DNA of 64,000 bases from Alphaproteobacteria bacterium 41-28 (GCA_001897795.1 MKUL01000043.1:62001-126000), one strand, 5' to 3'; positions 1 through 9,865 are shown, numbered from the stretch's first letter. Numbers and translations: made by a program. Notes: generated by a model from the letters alone, not told the origin.

Positions 1-2
1 CC

Positions 3-1079
3 CCCAACCTTGAGTGGAAAAAACAAAATGTTTATTGTCTTTTTCTTAACGGAGAAGGAGAACGTGGGAAAATAGCAGCAGAGCTCTTGAGTGAAACAAC
101 TTCTGTCGCCTCCCCCCTTCTCAATTCGCTCTTCGATCCCTCATCTCGCCCGCCCTTTGAAGACTCGATCGTCCATTCCCCCTTCCTCCTTAATGTATGG
201 TGCACAACGGGCCAAGAGATCCCCGAACAGGATTTAAAAAAACTTAACCCCCCTTCCCTCGCCTTCATCGCAGGATCGGAAAAAATGCCGCTTAAGACTC
301 GCCTGTTAGCAGCACAAATGGCCTTTCAATTGGGAGATTTTAAGGGAGAAACCCTTCTCGTCCTTCTTAAAGATGCACGATCTGAGGGGCTATTGGAAAA
401 ATTTGCTCGTGCCCTCACAGCGTCAAAGGCAGAGAATTTGCTTCCTCTGTTTGAAACTGCAGCCAAAGACCAAAAGTTAAATATTGTGGCAGATGTTTTT
501 AAGCCGCTTCTCACGAAAATCGATCCTTCGCCTGAAACCCTTCCCCTTGCTCCCTATATGATCAGAGCCTTTTTATCAGCGAGAGAGAAAGATCTTGCGC
601 AAAAATGGGGTACCTTTTTTATGCGGGAATCTCCTGATGAGGCTATTGCAACTCTCCCCCTTCTCCACATTGCCTTTCCTGAAAATAAATGGGGAGAAAC
701 GCAACTTCGAGCCTGGCAAGCCTATCAAAGCCGTATGAATCCAGAATCTGCTGCCCGATCTTCTTATTTGCTCAGGCACGTGCTAGAAGCTTTAGGAGAA
801 GTCCCTGGGCCTACGATAAAGGGAGAACCAGCCGCCCCCTCTTGGCGGCAGGGTAAAGCCCTTTTTGATGAGACGGCATTAGCCCTTCTCGATTCGGCAG
901 CCACGAGTAAGCGAAAAGGAGAAGTTCTTCTTCTCACCCTTATTATGATTGGCGAGACCCCGCTCGGGGACCTATCTCCAGAGAAATTCACACGTCTCCT
1001 CGGTGCCCTTTATAAGGCAGGCTACACAACTGAGGCCCGCTCCCTTGCGCTTGAGTTCCTTTTGGCAAAGGGGATTTAA
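3..1079 (+). CDS. Hypothetical protein, 5' end outside the window
   Basis: The frame is open from base 3 to the TAA at 1077-1079, so the gene starts upstream of the window; a TTG at 87 is the first possible start inside but has no reason to be the real one. The visible 358 residues are soluble, rich in Leu, Ala and Glu, and look all-helical, in the style of TPR-like repeat proteins. No catalytic motif, signal peptide or membrane segment is visible in this part. I do not recognise the family. The gene is followed by a 260-base AT-rich gap. Confidence 0.7.
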   Translation, partial: PNLEWKKQNVYCLFLNGEGERGKIAAELLSETTSVASPLLNSLFDPSSRPPFEDSIVHSPFLLNVWCTTGQEIPEQDLKKLNPPSLAFIAGSEKMPLKTRLLAAQMAFQLGDFKGETLLVLLKDARSEGLLEKFARALTASKAENLLPLFETAAKDQKLNIVADVFKPLLTKIDPSPETLPLAPYMIRAFLSAREKDLAQKWGTFFMRESPDEAIATLPLLHIAFPENKWGETQLRAWQAYQSRMNPESAARSSYLLRHVLEALGEVPGPTIKGEPAAPSWRQGKALFDETALALLDSAATSKRKGEVLLLTLIMIGETPLGDLSPEKFTRLLGALYKAGYTTEARSLALEFLLAKGI

Positions 1080-1339
1080 ATAAAGCGTTAGATTAAGACA
1101 CACATTTGTGAGATTTTTCTTTTAGCAATCAGCATAACGTATTAATAAATATAAATTTTATTCTCTACTTTTCATATAAAACTCCTTAATAAAAAGTTAA
1201 TAGAAAATTAAAAATTTATTAAAATTGTTCGGGATTAAAAAATATTTTATTTTTATAAAAGAAAGCAATGTTCATGTACAAATACGGCTCTTCGTTAAAT
1301 GAATGAAATCAACATTCTTTTAATAAAAGGAGAAAACTT

Positions 1340-2875
1340 ATGTTTCAGGATCTTCCAAAAAGAATAGGTTTATATCCATCAATAATATTTTCTTTAATGC
1401 TAGGAGGAACCCCTCTTTTTTTTGAAAGCGATTCAGCGGCCAAAATTAGGGGTGGTGAAGTAGCTTATACAGAAGAAGATCACAATAAGTACATAAAAAA
1501 ATTAAAAATATCTATAAGATTAGAAAAAAAGAAAATAAGAGAAATAAGAGCCAGTATAGCAAAACAAAAACGACTAGAAGTGCAAAAAAGACGGTACAAA
1601 AAGAGACAAGAAAGAGGCCGAACACTACAATTACGTCGTCAAAAACGACAGCAAGAACGTCAAATAGCTCAAAGAATAAGGTTAAAAAGTAAACACTACA
1701 TATTAAAAGAAGAAGTTAATGTTTTAAGGTCAGTAGCATTGCATCTTCGGCGGCAACACGCGGAAGCATCACAACTCACTCAACAATTGGCAGAAACATT
1801 GCGCGTAGCTCGGCAACGGCAAGAAGAACTCCAACAACAAGCACCGGCTCAGCAGGCAGCAGTATTAGGTCTTCCTCAGCAACAACCCGAAGCAGCTCGA
1901 CAAAGAGAAGACGCATTGCACTTAACTCAACAATTGGCAGAAACAGTGCGCATAGCTCAGCAGCGGGAAGAAGAACGTCAACAGCAAGAATTAGTTCAGC
2001 AAACTGCAATGTTGCAACTTCATCAGCAAGAAGGGGAAGCATTACACCTAGCTCAGCAATTGGCAGAAACATTGCACATAGCCCAGCAATGGGAAGGAGA
2101 GCGTCAACGGCAAGAATTAGTTCAGGAAGCAGGAATATTACGCCTTCATCAGCAACAAGCGGAAATATTACTCCTAGTCCAACAATTGGCAGGAACATTA
2201 CGCATAGCTCAGCAAGGAATAGAAGAGCATCAACGGCAAGGACGAGCCTTTGTCCCTCAACAACCAGAAGAACAATCCTTCGCTCCTCCTCCCGCCCCTC
2301 CACTTCCTCTCCTTACCTCTCAATTGTTTGTGGAACACCCCCATCAAGAACGAATTGAAAAAACACAAGATGGGAAACGCCGCAGCCAAGAACAGGTGGA
2401 AGCGGAACAGCAGATTCAACAAGGTGTTCAAAAAGAACATCAACAACCAGACCAAACCTTGGCCTCGGTACATCCAGCAGTTCCTCTAAGTCATTTTGAG
2501 CAACTTATTACTGAAGCGAAACGTCGGAAAGATCTTCGACAAGCAGCGGGATATCAGATTCAAGAAGGAGCTCTGCAGGAAGACCGAATAGACAGTGGTA
2601 ATGAAGATAAAGGGAAGGAAAAAAGAGCTCGTTCGCCTGAAACAGACCAGCAAAATGCTTTTTTAAATAGGCTTGCTCAAATACGCGATGCAAGTCTCGG
2701 AACAAGTTTAGTAGTTCCAGAAGACGGCCCCCCTCCCTCACAAATTCATTATTTGTTGAAGATAGAACCTTTGGTACGGGGACAACTCCAATCTCTTCTA
2801 CTGGAACCACCCATGCAACTCCTTCGGAAGGGCATCAAGGGCAGAACATCGCTGAGATTTTGTATCGCCAATTAG
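1340..2875 (+). CDS. Secreted Gln/Glu-rich coiled-coil repeat protein, N-terminal part of a frameshifted gene
   Basis: ATG at 1340 follows a good ribosome site (AAGGAG at 1327-1332, 8 bases before the start). Residues 1-34 carry Lys/Arg then a hydrophobic stretch, a probable signal peptide. Residues about 50-130 are Lys/Arg/Glu-rich, and residues about 143-310 consist of coiled-coil tandem repeats containing QQLAET; the DNA units start at 1766, 1913, 2039 and 2165, the last intervals being exactly 126 bases. A proline-rich stretch (APPPAPPLPLL) follows. The last ~45 residues read as nonsense, while the -1 frame over the same bases reads as plausible protein and runs into the ORF ending at 3237. 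The likely ancestral gene is therefore 1340..3237, broken at the C6 tract 2728-2733. Function unknown; a secreted host-interaction protein is an inference. Confidence 0.75.
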   Translation: MFQDLPKRIGLYPSIIFSLMLGGTPLFFESDSAAKIRGGEVAYTEEDHNKYIKKLKISIRLEKKKIREIRASIAKQKRLEVQKRRYKKRQERGRTLQLRRQKRQQERQIAQRIRLKSKHYILKEEVNVLRSVALHLRRQHAEASQLTQQLAETLRVARQRQEELQQQAPAQQAAVLGLPQQQPEAARQREDALHLTQQLAETVRIAQQREEERQQQELVQQTAMLQLHQQEGEALHLAQQLAETLHIAQQWEGERQRQELVQEAGILRLHQQQAEILLLVQQLAGTLRIAQQGIEEHQRQGRAFVPQQPEEQSFAPPPAPPLPLLTSQLFVEHPHQERIEKTQDGKRRSQEQVEAEQQIQQGVQKEHQQPDQTLASVHPAVPLSHFEQLITEAKRRKDLRQAAGYQIQEGALQEDRIDSGNEDKGKEKRARSPETDQQNAFLNRLAQIRDASLGTSLVVPEDGPPPSQIHYLLKIEPLVRGQLQSLLLEPPMQLLRKGIKGRTSLRFCIAN

Positions 2876-3237
2876 CGAACATTCCTGTTGATCAAAACAT
2901 TCCTTTATCCCTCGAATGGCTCACGACTGAATCATTACCCATCCCTCAGCAACGGCAAACAGAACTTTTACAATCAGAACGAACTCAGCAAACGGCAACA
3001 TTAGATCTTCCTCTGCATCAAGCTCAAGCCGATGCAGCTCGACAACAAGAAGAAGCGGATACAATTCAAACTGATAATCGAGAGGAAGATGGAAAACTAA
3101 AGGAATCATTAAAGGGTAAAGAAAAAAAGGAAGAACCAAGGGCTATTTCAACAGCTAGCAGAGAAACACTGCAACAAAGATTGAGAGGAGCTATCTCTAA
3201 AATGAAGAAAGCTCGTATTAAAAAAGGAAGAAAGTAG
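2860..3237 (+). pseudogene. C-terminal part of the frameshifted coiled-coil repeat gene
   Basis: The only in-frame start is a TTG at 2860 with no ribosome site, and it lies inside the upstream ORF. The frame is open much further back, through about 2731, and reads sensibly there (for example FVEDRTFGTGTTPISSTG). The protein has the same style as its upstream partner: a stretch around IPQQRQTELLQSERTQQTA resembles the QQ-rich repeats, and it ends in a strongly Lys-rich tail. It is best read as the 3' half of the gene starting at 1340, separated by loss of one base. It could be translated only as a fusion after slippage. Confidence 0.65.
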
Positions 3238-3285
3238 GTATATGAAAACTCACTGCCGTTAAGCGTGAAGTGTATTCTTAAAATC

Positions 3286-5064
3286 TTATTTCACCTCTCC
3301 CAGAGGCACATACAGAATCTCTTCTGAAGACTGAATAAAACGGAAGACCGCCATAATCTTTTTAAAAGGTTGTAAGAACGTTCCCAAAACCCCAGCTTCG
3401 TGGGAAGACCCTTCCTCATCATGCTCGAAAAGAGTCACAAGATTTTCGAGAAAGGTTTTGCGTCGTGGATAGATTTCGACACCTGCATCATGGGCAAGGC
3501 CTGCTTCCTGCTTTGCAAGATCAATAGCTGACTGAAACCCCCCGAGTTGATCAACCAAGCCCAAAGCCAAAGCTTGCTCTCCCGTCCAGACTCGGCCCCG
3601 AGCTACCTTTTCAACTTGGTCTCGCGTCATCTTGCGACCTTTTGCAACACGACTTGAAAAAGCTTCGTAAATTTCATCCATAATAGCATTCAGTTTACTC
3701 CATTGGGCTGGGGTAAAGGGTTCAGTGAAACTCCACATCGTTGCATTTTCACTTGTGGAAACGCGCCCAACTTTGACTCCTAACTTTTCAAGGAGGCCAG
3801 AGAGAACATATTTTCCTCCAAAAACACCAATAGATCCTGTCAAAGTTGCAGGCTGCGCGACTATTTTGGAACCCGCAACTGCAATCCAATATCCACCTGA
3901 TGCCGCTGTATCACTCATAGAAATGATAACAGGCTTTTTTGCATGTTCCCTGGCGTAATTGATAATACTATAGATTGTTTCCGCCGCTATTGGAGAACCT
4001 CCAGAGGAACTGATACGATAAACGATGGCTTTGACATCTTTGTCATCAATGGCAAGCTGAAAAGCTCTATAGGTGGCATTTGACGAAATCATGAGCTCAT
4101 CCAAAACAGAACTTTTCCCATCACGTTGAATCACTCCAGATCCAAATATCAAGGCAATTTTATTTCCTTTTGCTTCATGGGGCTTGGTATAAAGATAAGG
4201 TCCGATTCCAACAAACGAAATGTGATGTCCAAGTTTTTCTCGAATTGCAGATGCAAGGGCATTGCGATAATCAATGCGATCAATGAGTTTTTCTGTAAGA
4301 GCTTCTTGGGTTAAATAAGGACCACTCGCGATAAGGAGACGTACTCGATCATGAGAAATTTTTCGCTCTTTCGCAATCCCTTCCACGATCTGACCGAGGA
4401 CCGAATCAGCAATAGCTTGAGAAGCTTCGCGATTATCTTCGGAATAATCATCCCGTGTAAACATCTCTGGAAAGGTTTTATATTCCTTTCGTTGAGCAAT
4501 CTCTGGCTTAATATCTAATTTATCAATAGCCCCTTTAGCAAAAGGGGTTTCCATATTGATTCCTACTAAATTTAAGGTCCCTACTGGCTGAATCCAAATT
4601 TCTTCACACGCTGTCGCCAGGTAATAAAGACCCGTCCCTGACGAAGACTCCCCAAAGGTATCTGAATAACACCAGCTTGGCTTACCTGACTTACGGAAAC
4701 TTAAAAGTGCATCGCGTAATTCTTGAAGTTGTGCCATTCCTAGGCTTGGAGATTCAATGCGAACCAGGATTCCTTTTATTTTTTCATCTTGAGAAGCTTT
4801 AAGAATAGCATGAGTTAGGTCATAAAGGGACGCATTTCTACCCAAAAATAAAGACTCAATTCCTTTTGAATTTGCGTGTTCAACATAAGAACCATTCAGG
4901 GTTAGAGAGAGAATGGAATCACGTTTGAGGGACTTTAAAGAAGGAGCAAAGGGCCCTATATGCCCCAAGTACAGAATCAAAACGAGGGCAAAAATGAGAA
5001 CCCCTATAAAGGCGCAAATCCAAAAAAAAGTCGAAAAAATAAACCTAAAAAAATTGCGAATCAT
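3286..5064 (-). CDS. sppA: Signal peptide peptidase SppA, 67 kDa (long) type
   Basis: 592 residues, close to the ~618 of E. coli SppA and made of two tandem S49 peptidase domains. The N-terminus (residues 5-35) is a membrane anchor, so the protease faces the periplasm and degrades cleaved signal peptides in the membrane. The probable catalytic Lys is K196 in the EYKT motif of the N-terminal domain and the nucleophile is S389 in AASGGYW of the C-terminal domain, the Ser/Lys dyad split across domains as in the family. The C-terminal domain keeps the usual GSIGV segment. It lies downstream of fabI on the same strand, separated by a 70-base hairpin element. Confidence 0.95.
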   Translation of the reverse strand: MIRNFFRFIFSTFFWICAFIGVLIFALVLILYLGHIGPFAPSLKSLKRDSILSLTLNGSYVEHANSKGIESLFLGRNASLYDLTHAILKASQDEKIKGILVRIESPSLGMAQLQELRDALLSFRKSGKPSWCYSDTFGESSSGTGLYYLATACEEIWIQPVGTLNLVGINMETPFAKGAIDKLDIKPEIAQRKEYKTFPEMFTRDDYSEDNREASQAIADSVLGQIVEGIAKERKISHDRVRLLIASGPYLTQEALTEKLIDRIDYRNALASAIREKLGHHISFVGIGPYLYTKPHEAKGNKIALIFGSGVIQRDGKSSVLDELMISSNATYRAFQLAIDDKDVKAIVYRISSSGGSPIAAETIYSIINYAREHAKKPVIISMSDTAASGGYWIAVAGSKIVAQPATLTGSIGVFGGKYVLSGLLEKLGVKVGRVSTSENATMWSFTEPFTPAQWSKLNAIMDEIYEAFSSRVAKGRKMTRDQVEKVARGRVWTGEQALALGLVDQLGGFQSAIDLAKQEAGLAHDAGVEIYPRRKTFLENLVTLFEHDEEGSSHEAGVLGTFLQPFKKIMAVFRFIQSSEEILYVPLGEVK

Positions 5065-5112
5065 AAGGATCTCCCCCTAAAAATTTGTCACTATTTATTC
5101 GCCTCCCACACA

Positions 5113-5182
5113 GTGTCATCCTTGGCAAGAAATGCTAGAGTTTTCCTTTGGAAAACAAAGCATTTCTTGCCAAGGATGACAC
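5113..5182. repeat. Intergenic palindromic element with nested hairpin
   Basis: Arms 5113-5136 and 5159-5182 are perfect 24-base inverted repeats. Inside them 5140-5146 and 5150-5156 form a second 7-base stem around a TTT loop, so the whole element can fold into one long hairpin. It sits between fabI and sppA, both on the minus strand, where it could slow or end transcription or shape the mRNA. The end TGTCATCC resembles the CGTCATT ends of the other dispersed repeats in this window. Confidence 0.85.
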
Positions 5183-5206
5183 AGACGGGTTAGGTGTCAC
5201 TAAAAT

Positions 5207-6031
5207 CTAATCCTGCCCGTTTCCCACAACCGATATATCAGGAGCATCAACGCATTTCATCCCCACGACATGATAACCTGAATCCACATGAAGAACTTCT
5301 CCCGTCACGCCACTTGAAAGATCACTCAAAAGATAAAGGGCTGATTTTCCAACCTCTTCAGGGGAAGTATTCCGTCTGAGAGGAGAGTTGTATTGATTCC
5401 ACTTGAGAATATAGCGAAAATCCCCAATCCCAGAAGCAGCTAGCGTTTTAATAGGTCCCGCAGAAATGGCATTCACACGTATATTGTCTCCCCCTAAATC
5501 AGCAGCTAAATAGCGAACGCTGGCTTCAAGAGCCGCCTTCACGGGACCCATCACATTATAGTGTGGCATGACCTTTTCAGCCCCATAATAGGTTAAGGTC
5601 AAAAGACTCCCTCCTTCATTCATCATGGGTGTCGCAATGCGTGCAACTTCCGTAAACGAATAGCAAGAGATGTCCATAGAATTGAGAAAGTTTTTGCGAC
5701 TGGTGTTAACGTATTTTCCTTTAAGTTCTTCCTTATCAGAGAAACCAATGGCGTGAACAACAAAATCAAGGGAATCCCAGTGCTTTTTGAGGACTTCAAA
5801 AGCTCCTTCAATTCCTCTTTCTTCACTAACATCACAAGGAATGACAATCGAGGAGCCTAAAGATGCTGCTAAAGGTTCCACGCGCTTTTTAAGAGCTTCC
5901 CCTTGATAAGTAAAAGCAAGTTCTGCTCCATGTTCTGATAGGGCAAGCGCGATACCCCAACCGATGGAATGATTGTTAGCAACGCCCATAATAAGTCCGC
6001 GTTTGCCCGCCATTAACGAAGATCTAGTCAT
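5207..6031 (-). CDS. fabI: Enoyl-[acyl-carrier-protein] reductase (NADH) FabI
   Basis: 274 residues, typical for FabI, which carries out the last reduction of each type II fatty acid elongation cycle in the cytosol. The N-terminal nucleotide-binding segment GVANNHSIGWGIA is the FabI version of the SDR glycine-rich loop. The catalytic pair is Y158-x6-K165 in HYNVMGPVK, and SAGPIKTLAASGI is the substrate-binding segment. The ATG at 6031 precedes MAGKRGLIMG with the expected N-terminal spacing. It is followed by sppA on the same strand. The presence of a FabI of this type implies the classic triclosan-sensitive kind of enzyme. Confidence 0.96.
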   Translation of the reverse strand: MTRSSLMAGKRGLIMGVANNHSIGWGIALALSEHGAELAFTYQGEALKKRVEPLAASLGSSIVIPCDVSEERGIEGAFEVLKKHWDSLDFVVHAIGFSDKEELKGKYVNTSRKNFLNSMDISCYSFTEVARIATPMMNEGGSLLTLTYYGAEKVMPHYNVMGPVKAALEASVRYLAADLGGDNIRVNAISAGPIKTLAASGIGDFRYILKWNQYNSPLRRNTSPEEVGKSALYLLSDLSSGVTGEVLHVDSGYHVVGMKCVDAPDISVVGNGQD

Positions 6032-6199
6032 GAAATTCTCTCCAAAATCTAAAAAGGTCTCTTAAAATAGGCGTGTCGACCCGTCTGGTCAAGGAAATTG
6101 GAGAAAGTGTTGAGGGTGGCGTTCTTAGGGGGGAGAACTTGAGCAAATCTTCATTCTTGATGAAAACTTGCGTTTCAAGCTCTCCCCTTGAGATGGTCT

Positions 6200-8329
6200 T
6201 TAAAAAGCCGCGATTGGGTCGCGATCATCTCTTTCAGTGTGGCCAGTATAATGAAGAAGAACCTTTGCGTTTTGCTCCGTAAAGGTAGGAATGGTAAAGG
6301 TTTCCTCATCTAGATCAATGATACCATCCGCCGTACGTCCAGCAGGCGAAGTCCTGTCAAAATATCTAAGGAAATCATCCATTCCAATCGTTCCATTCTT
6401 CTGGGCGTAGAATTTTTCACGTTTCAATTCCTCAATTTGTTCAGGTGTTTTTCCCCTTTCCTCATCTGCTGTTAGAGTAATATGTACTAATTTCTTAAAT
6501 TTAAGGCTGGTAGAAACATCTTTGACCAACTCCTCTATTATCCTCTCTTGCGTATATTTTGCATTAAATCTTTCTAATTGTTCTTCTACAGATTTGCCCA
6601 AGATATCCCCTCTATACACAAAGTTACCGGTACTTTGAGACAATCCTGTATGCGGACCCAAATCTACCTCCAGCGCTTGCTGAGCATGTGTCAACTGGGA
6701 ACGTGACTCATTGACCCAGTGAGCATACCTCAGATCGAATTGCTCATCATTTTCACCAGGGAGTCGTTGAGGTTCCTCGTTTCCCTGACCAGCCCATCTT
6801 TCCTCATTGACCATCTCATCAAGGATTTTTCTTTTAATCGTCACCATAAGAGCAGCCAATTTATTTTCCAGAGGCTGATCACTTGCGCTCAGTTCTACAT
6901 TAGCAACTCTTGCCAGTGCCCAAGACGTGTCTTCACCGGCACGATAAGAACAGTGTCTTCCACCAACTGCCAGACGCGTTAAAACACTAGCAAGGATATC
7001 ATCGGAAATAACTTGTCTTTCAGCCTCACCCGCGTTCTGGGTCCAAATTAATTTGGCGAGAGCTACCGTACGATTTTTCGTAATTTGCGTCTTACCTAGG
7101 ATGCTTGATAAATTGTCCACCGTCGCAAGAGGGATATGAGGAGCGTTTTCTGCTATTAAGAAATCTAAAATATTTTGGTGTACTGCTTGATTTTCAAACC
7201 GATTTCTTGTTTCAATAAATACATCTTCATAGTCTAAAAGCTTAAGGGGAGTAATCAATCCTGAAGCTCTTAGGCGAGTAAACAGAGCAACCATCTTCGT
7301 TCTAGCTGCTATAAACTCATCCTCATTAACAACTGCATTATCATTTTCCCTAATACCTTGATTTGCATTCAACGCATCTATATAGGGAGAGTTGATCATC
7401 CAGGGATTCAACTTCAATCTTTGAGGAATTGGAACTACCCCCGTTTCATCGATTGGGGGAATCCCTGTATCAACAAGAAGACTTTTTATCATGTTCTGAC
7501 AAGATATCATCATAAGTTGATATTCTGCATATTTTCCACCATTCCCCAATTGCAAGTCATCTTTTAATTTTTGGAAATAACTCTTCCTTGGGTTCCAAAA
7601 CCCCATATCGGCCGCATTCCAATATTCTACCTGAAATTTTATTCTTTTCGCAATTGAGGTGAGCAGCTTAATATCGTCCGATCTGTTCCCTCCAAAAGGA
7701 TCGTATGATCCCAAATATGTGAGAACATCAAGGATTGGCTCCTTAATAAAATCAATATGGTTAGCGACTATATCCCGAATGGGATTAAGGTAACGTTGGG
7801 TTAACTCAGCAAAATCTTGTGGCTCTGTTTGCTGTTGTTCAGCGGCTACTGGTTGTACGGGTTGTTGCTGTATGGGTTGTTGCCACACAGGTTGTTGCCA
7901 TACTATGGGTTGTTGTATGGGTTGTTGCTGTATGGGATCTGGTTGTTGCCATACTATGGGTTGTTGTACGGGTTGCTGCCAAACGATTGGTTCGAAAGAA
8001 AATTGTGTTTGTATCGCTTGCTTACGTGCTGCTGCACCACGGAGAGGACGTACCCTTTTGGTTCGAACCCTTCTTGTCTGCCTCGTCATCACCCTGGATT
8101 TCCTTGTCCTCACACGTGTTCTGACCCGTTTCCTTTTAGAAGATACAGAGCGAGAGGGGCGTTTCCGAACTCTTTTCTGACGAACATGCTTAAGCGAATG
8201 AGTTGCTTTACGCTTTTGAACCTTTGCAGCACCAAGAGCTTCGCTTGGTATCTGAAGGATTAATAATGATAATGAAAGAGTAGCAATGCCTGTAATTTTC
8301 GAACAATACCCTAAAAGATTAATATTCAT
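6200..8329 (-). CDS. Large secreted protein with Arg/Lys-rich N-terminus and WQQP repeats
   Basis: 709 residues starting at an ATG with AAGGAC six bases upstream. Residues 1-34 form a signal peptide ending near EALGA. Residues 38-103 are extremely basic (for example RVRTRVRTRKSR), residues 113-160 are short repeats of PIVWQQP and QQP, and the remaining ~540 residues form an acidic helical domain I do not recognise. Near the C-terminus the segment ADGIIDLDEE resembles part of an EF-hand loop but lacks a clean full consensus. A protein with an export signal followed by a nucleic-acid-like basic tract is unusual; delivery into a host cell is an inference. It has no operon partner: fabI begins 170 bases downstream and hemF ends about 100 bases upstream. 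Confidence 0.85.
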   Translation of the reverse strand: MNINLLGYCSKITGIATLSLSLLILQIPSEALGAAKVQKRKATHSLKHVRQKRVRKRPSRSVSSKRKRVRTRVRTRKSRVMTRQTRRVRTKRVRPLRGAAARKQAIQTQFSFEPIVWQQPVQQPIVWQQPDPIQQQPIQQPIVWQQPVWQQPIQQQPVQPVAAEQQQTEPQDFAELTQRYLNPIRDIVANHIDFIKEPILDVLTYLGSYDPFGGNRSDDIKLLTSIAKRIKFQVEYWNAADMGFWNPRKSYFQKLKDDLQLGNGGKYAEYQLMMISCQNMIKSLLVDTGIPPIDETGVVPIPQRLKLNPWMINSPYIDALNANQGIRENDNAVVNEDEFIAARTKMVALFTRLRASGLITPLKLLDYEDVFIETRNRFENQAVHQNILDFLIAENAPHIPLATVDNLSSILGKTQITKNRTVALAKLIWTQNAGEAERQVISDDILASVLTRLAVGGRHCSYRAGEDTSWALARVANVELSASDQPLENKLAALMVTIKRKILDEMVNEERWAGQGNEEPQRLPGENDEQFDLRYAHWVNESRSQLTHAQQALEVDLGPHTGLSQSTGNFVYRGDILGKSVEEQLERFNAKYTQERIIEELVKDVSTSLKFKKLVHITLTADEERGKTPEQIEELKREKFYAQKNGTIGMDDFLRYFDRTSPAGRTADGIIDLDEETFTIPTFTEQNAKVLLHYTGHTERDDRDPIAAF

Positions 8330-8432
8330 GTCCTTAACACCTTTTACTAAATAAGTACTATTTGCAACAATTTACAAAAATTCGCTTCTTAGGTCAAGAT
8401 ATTTTAAGCAGTAGCTGTTAGTCTATGAGGTC

Positions 8433-9275
8433 TCACCCTCTCCATTCTACAAGGGGTGGAAGAGACATAAGGATGGCTTCCACATGCCCCCCCGTTTTCA
8501 GACCAAAGAGAGTCCCCCTATCATACAGAAGATTGAATTCTACGTATCTGCCTCTTTTCTTGAGTTGGCGTTTACGATCCTGTTCTGTCCAGGACTTATT
8601 TAAGTGACGATTGACAATGTCCAAATAAATATTGGCAAATGTTCGACCAACGGCTTGAGTAAATTCAAAATCCTTTTCCCAATCCCCGCTATTAAGGTAA
8701 TCATAAAAAATCCCCCCCACACCACGGGATTCTTGGCGATGGGGAAGGTAAAAATACTCATCAGCCCATTTTTTAAACGTCTCGTAATAGTTTATATCAA
8801 AAGCATCACATGTATTTTTCAACGCTGCGTGGAAATCTTGCGTATCTTTTTCAAGGGGAAGAATTGGCGTTAAATCGGAACCGCCCCCAAACCATAATTT
8901 TTGCGTCAGGATCATGCGTGTATTCATGTGGATAATGGGCACATGAGGATTACGAGGATGAATCACAACCGAAATACCACTTGCCCAAAACTGCGGATTC
9001 TCTTCTGCTCCAGGAATTTGAGAACGAAATTCTTCCGAAAACTCTCCAAAGACCGTCGAAACATTTACGCCTGCTTTCTCAAACACTCGACCTTCAAGAA
9101 TAGCCATATCACCCCCTCCACCGCCCTCCCGCGTCCAAGATCGATGGACAAATTGCTTTGGGTCTTCCTCATATTGATCAAGAGTCGCTTCTTTTTCAAT
9201 TCCCTCAAAAATATCAATCAACTGAGCTTGAAGGGAAGAAACCCATTCAGACATGCGCTTTTTCTTATCCTCCAT
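8433..9275 (-). CDS. hemF: Oxygen-dependent coproporphyrinogen III oxidase HemF
   Basis: About 280 residues. It decarboxylates coproporphyrinogen III to protoporphyrinogen IX with O2, a late step of haem synthesis. Family signatures are clear: GGSDLTPI, the FKKWADEYFYLPHR block followed by RGVGGIFYD, and GRYVEFNLLYDRGT near the C-terminus. An in-frame start lies further upstream (9326), but the ATG at 9275 has GAGGT seven bases before it and gives the normal N-terminus, so I chose it. It overlaps the end of trmL by 11 bases, suggesting a two-gene transcript and translational coupling. Use of HemF rather than HemN implies oxygen is available. Confidence 0.95.
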   Translation of the reverse strand: MEDKKKRMSEWVSSLQAQLIDIFEGIEKEATLDQYEEDPKQFVHRSWTREGGGGGDMAILEGRVFEKAGVNVSTVFGEFSEEFRSQIPGAEENPQFWASGISVVIHPRNPHVPIIHMNTRMILTQKLWFGGGSDLTPILPLEKDTQDFHAALKNTCDAFDINYYETFKKWADEYFYLPHRQESRGVGGIFYDYLNSGDWEKDFEFTQAVGRTFANIYLDIVNRHLNKSWTEQDRKRQLKKRGRYVEFNLLYDRGTLFGLKTGGHVEAILMSLPPLVEWRG

Positions 9276-9732
9276 TTGATACCTCTGGCAGTTGACCTGT
9301 TTGGCGCAGAGCTTCCGTTGTGACAATAGCAGCAGCTATAGCCAGATTAAGGGATCGTCTTCCAGAAACCATCGGGATCGCCACCGTTTCATGACAATCT
9401 TCTAAGATTGCGGAGGGAAATCCTGTGCTTTCTTGTCCCATAATCAGAAGATCAGAAGGTCGGAAAGAAAAGTCGATATAATTTTGAGAGGCAGAAGAAG
9501 TAACAGCCACTCGACGATTTTCCTTTCGTTCCTCACAAAATATTTTCCAAGAAGAAAAACGATTGGTTGCAGCAAGCTCGATATAATCCATACCGGCCCG
9601 TTTTAAGTGTTTATCCGTAAACAAAAAACCGCAGGGTTCGATAACATCAAGAGGAATACCCATACAAGCCGCAAATCGCATTAATGTTCCCACATTTTGA
9701 GGAATTTCCGGCTGAAAGAGAACGAGATGCAT
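9265..9732 (-). CDS. trmL: tRNA (cytidine(34)-2'-O)-methyltransferase TrmL, SPOUT family
   Basis: 155 residues, the size of TrmL/YibK. It 2'-O-methylates the wobble base of tRNA-Leu isoacceptors using S-adenosylmethionine. The N-terminal LVLFQPEIPQNVGTLMR and the trefoil-knot SAM-binding segments LIMGQESTGFP and [13 protein letters not shown] are diagnostic of the SPOUT knot. The 3' end overlaps the start of hemF on the same strand. Confidence 0.95.
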   Translation of the reverse strand: MHLVLFQPEIPQNVGTLMRFAACMGIPLDVIEPCGFLFTDKHLKRAGMDYIELAATNRFSSWKIFCEERKENRRVAVTSSASQNYIDFSFRPSDLLIMGQESTGFPSAILEDCHETVAIPMVSGRRSLNLAIAAAIVTTEALRQTGQLPEVSNGG

Positions 9733-9865
9733 GTGAGTCCCTTGCTGTTAAAGCACGCTTCAAGTGTTATTTCGAATTTTAATATTTTGCAAGGTTGAAA
9801 GAAAAGGGAATGCTAACAAGTGTTGACATTCCCTTTTGTGTTTTTTCAAGCAAGCTTAAAGGTGT

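Noticed and set aside
1776..2303. Long minus-strand ORF (175 codons) across the coiled-coil repeats
   Set aside because: It is the mirror of a repetitive, Gln-rich plus-strand gene; composition is hydrophobic repeats from the complement of CAG/CAA codons and there is no ribosome site.
7817..8263. Plus-strand ORFs opposite the WQQP repeat region
   Set aside because: Cys/Gly/Leu-rich low-complexity text arising from the complement of Gln/Pro/Trp codons in the real minus-strand gene.
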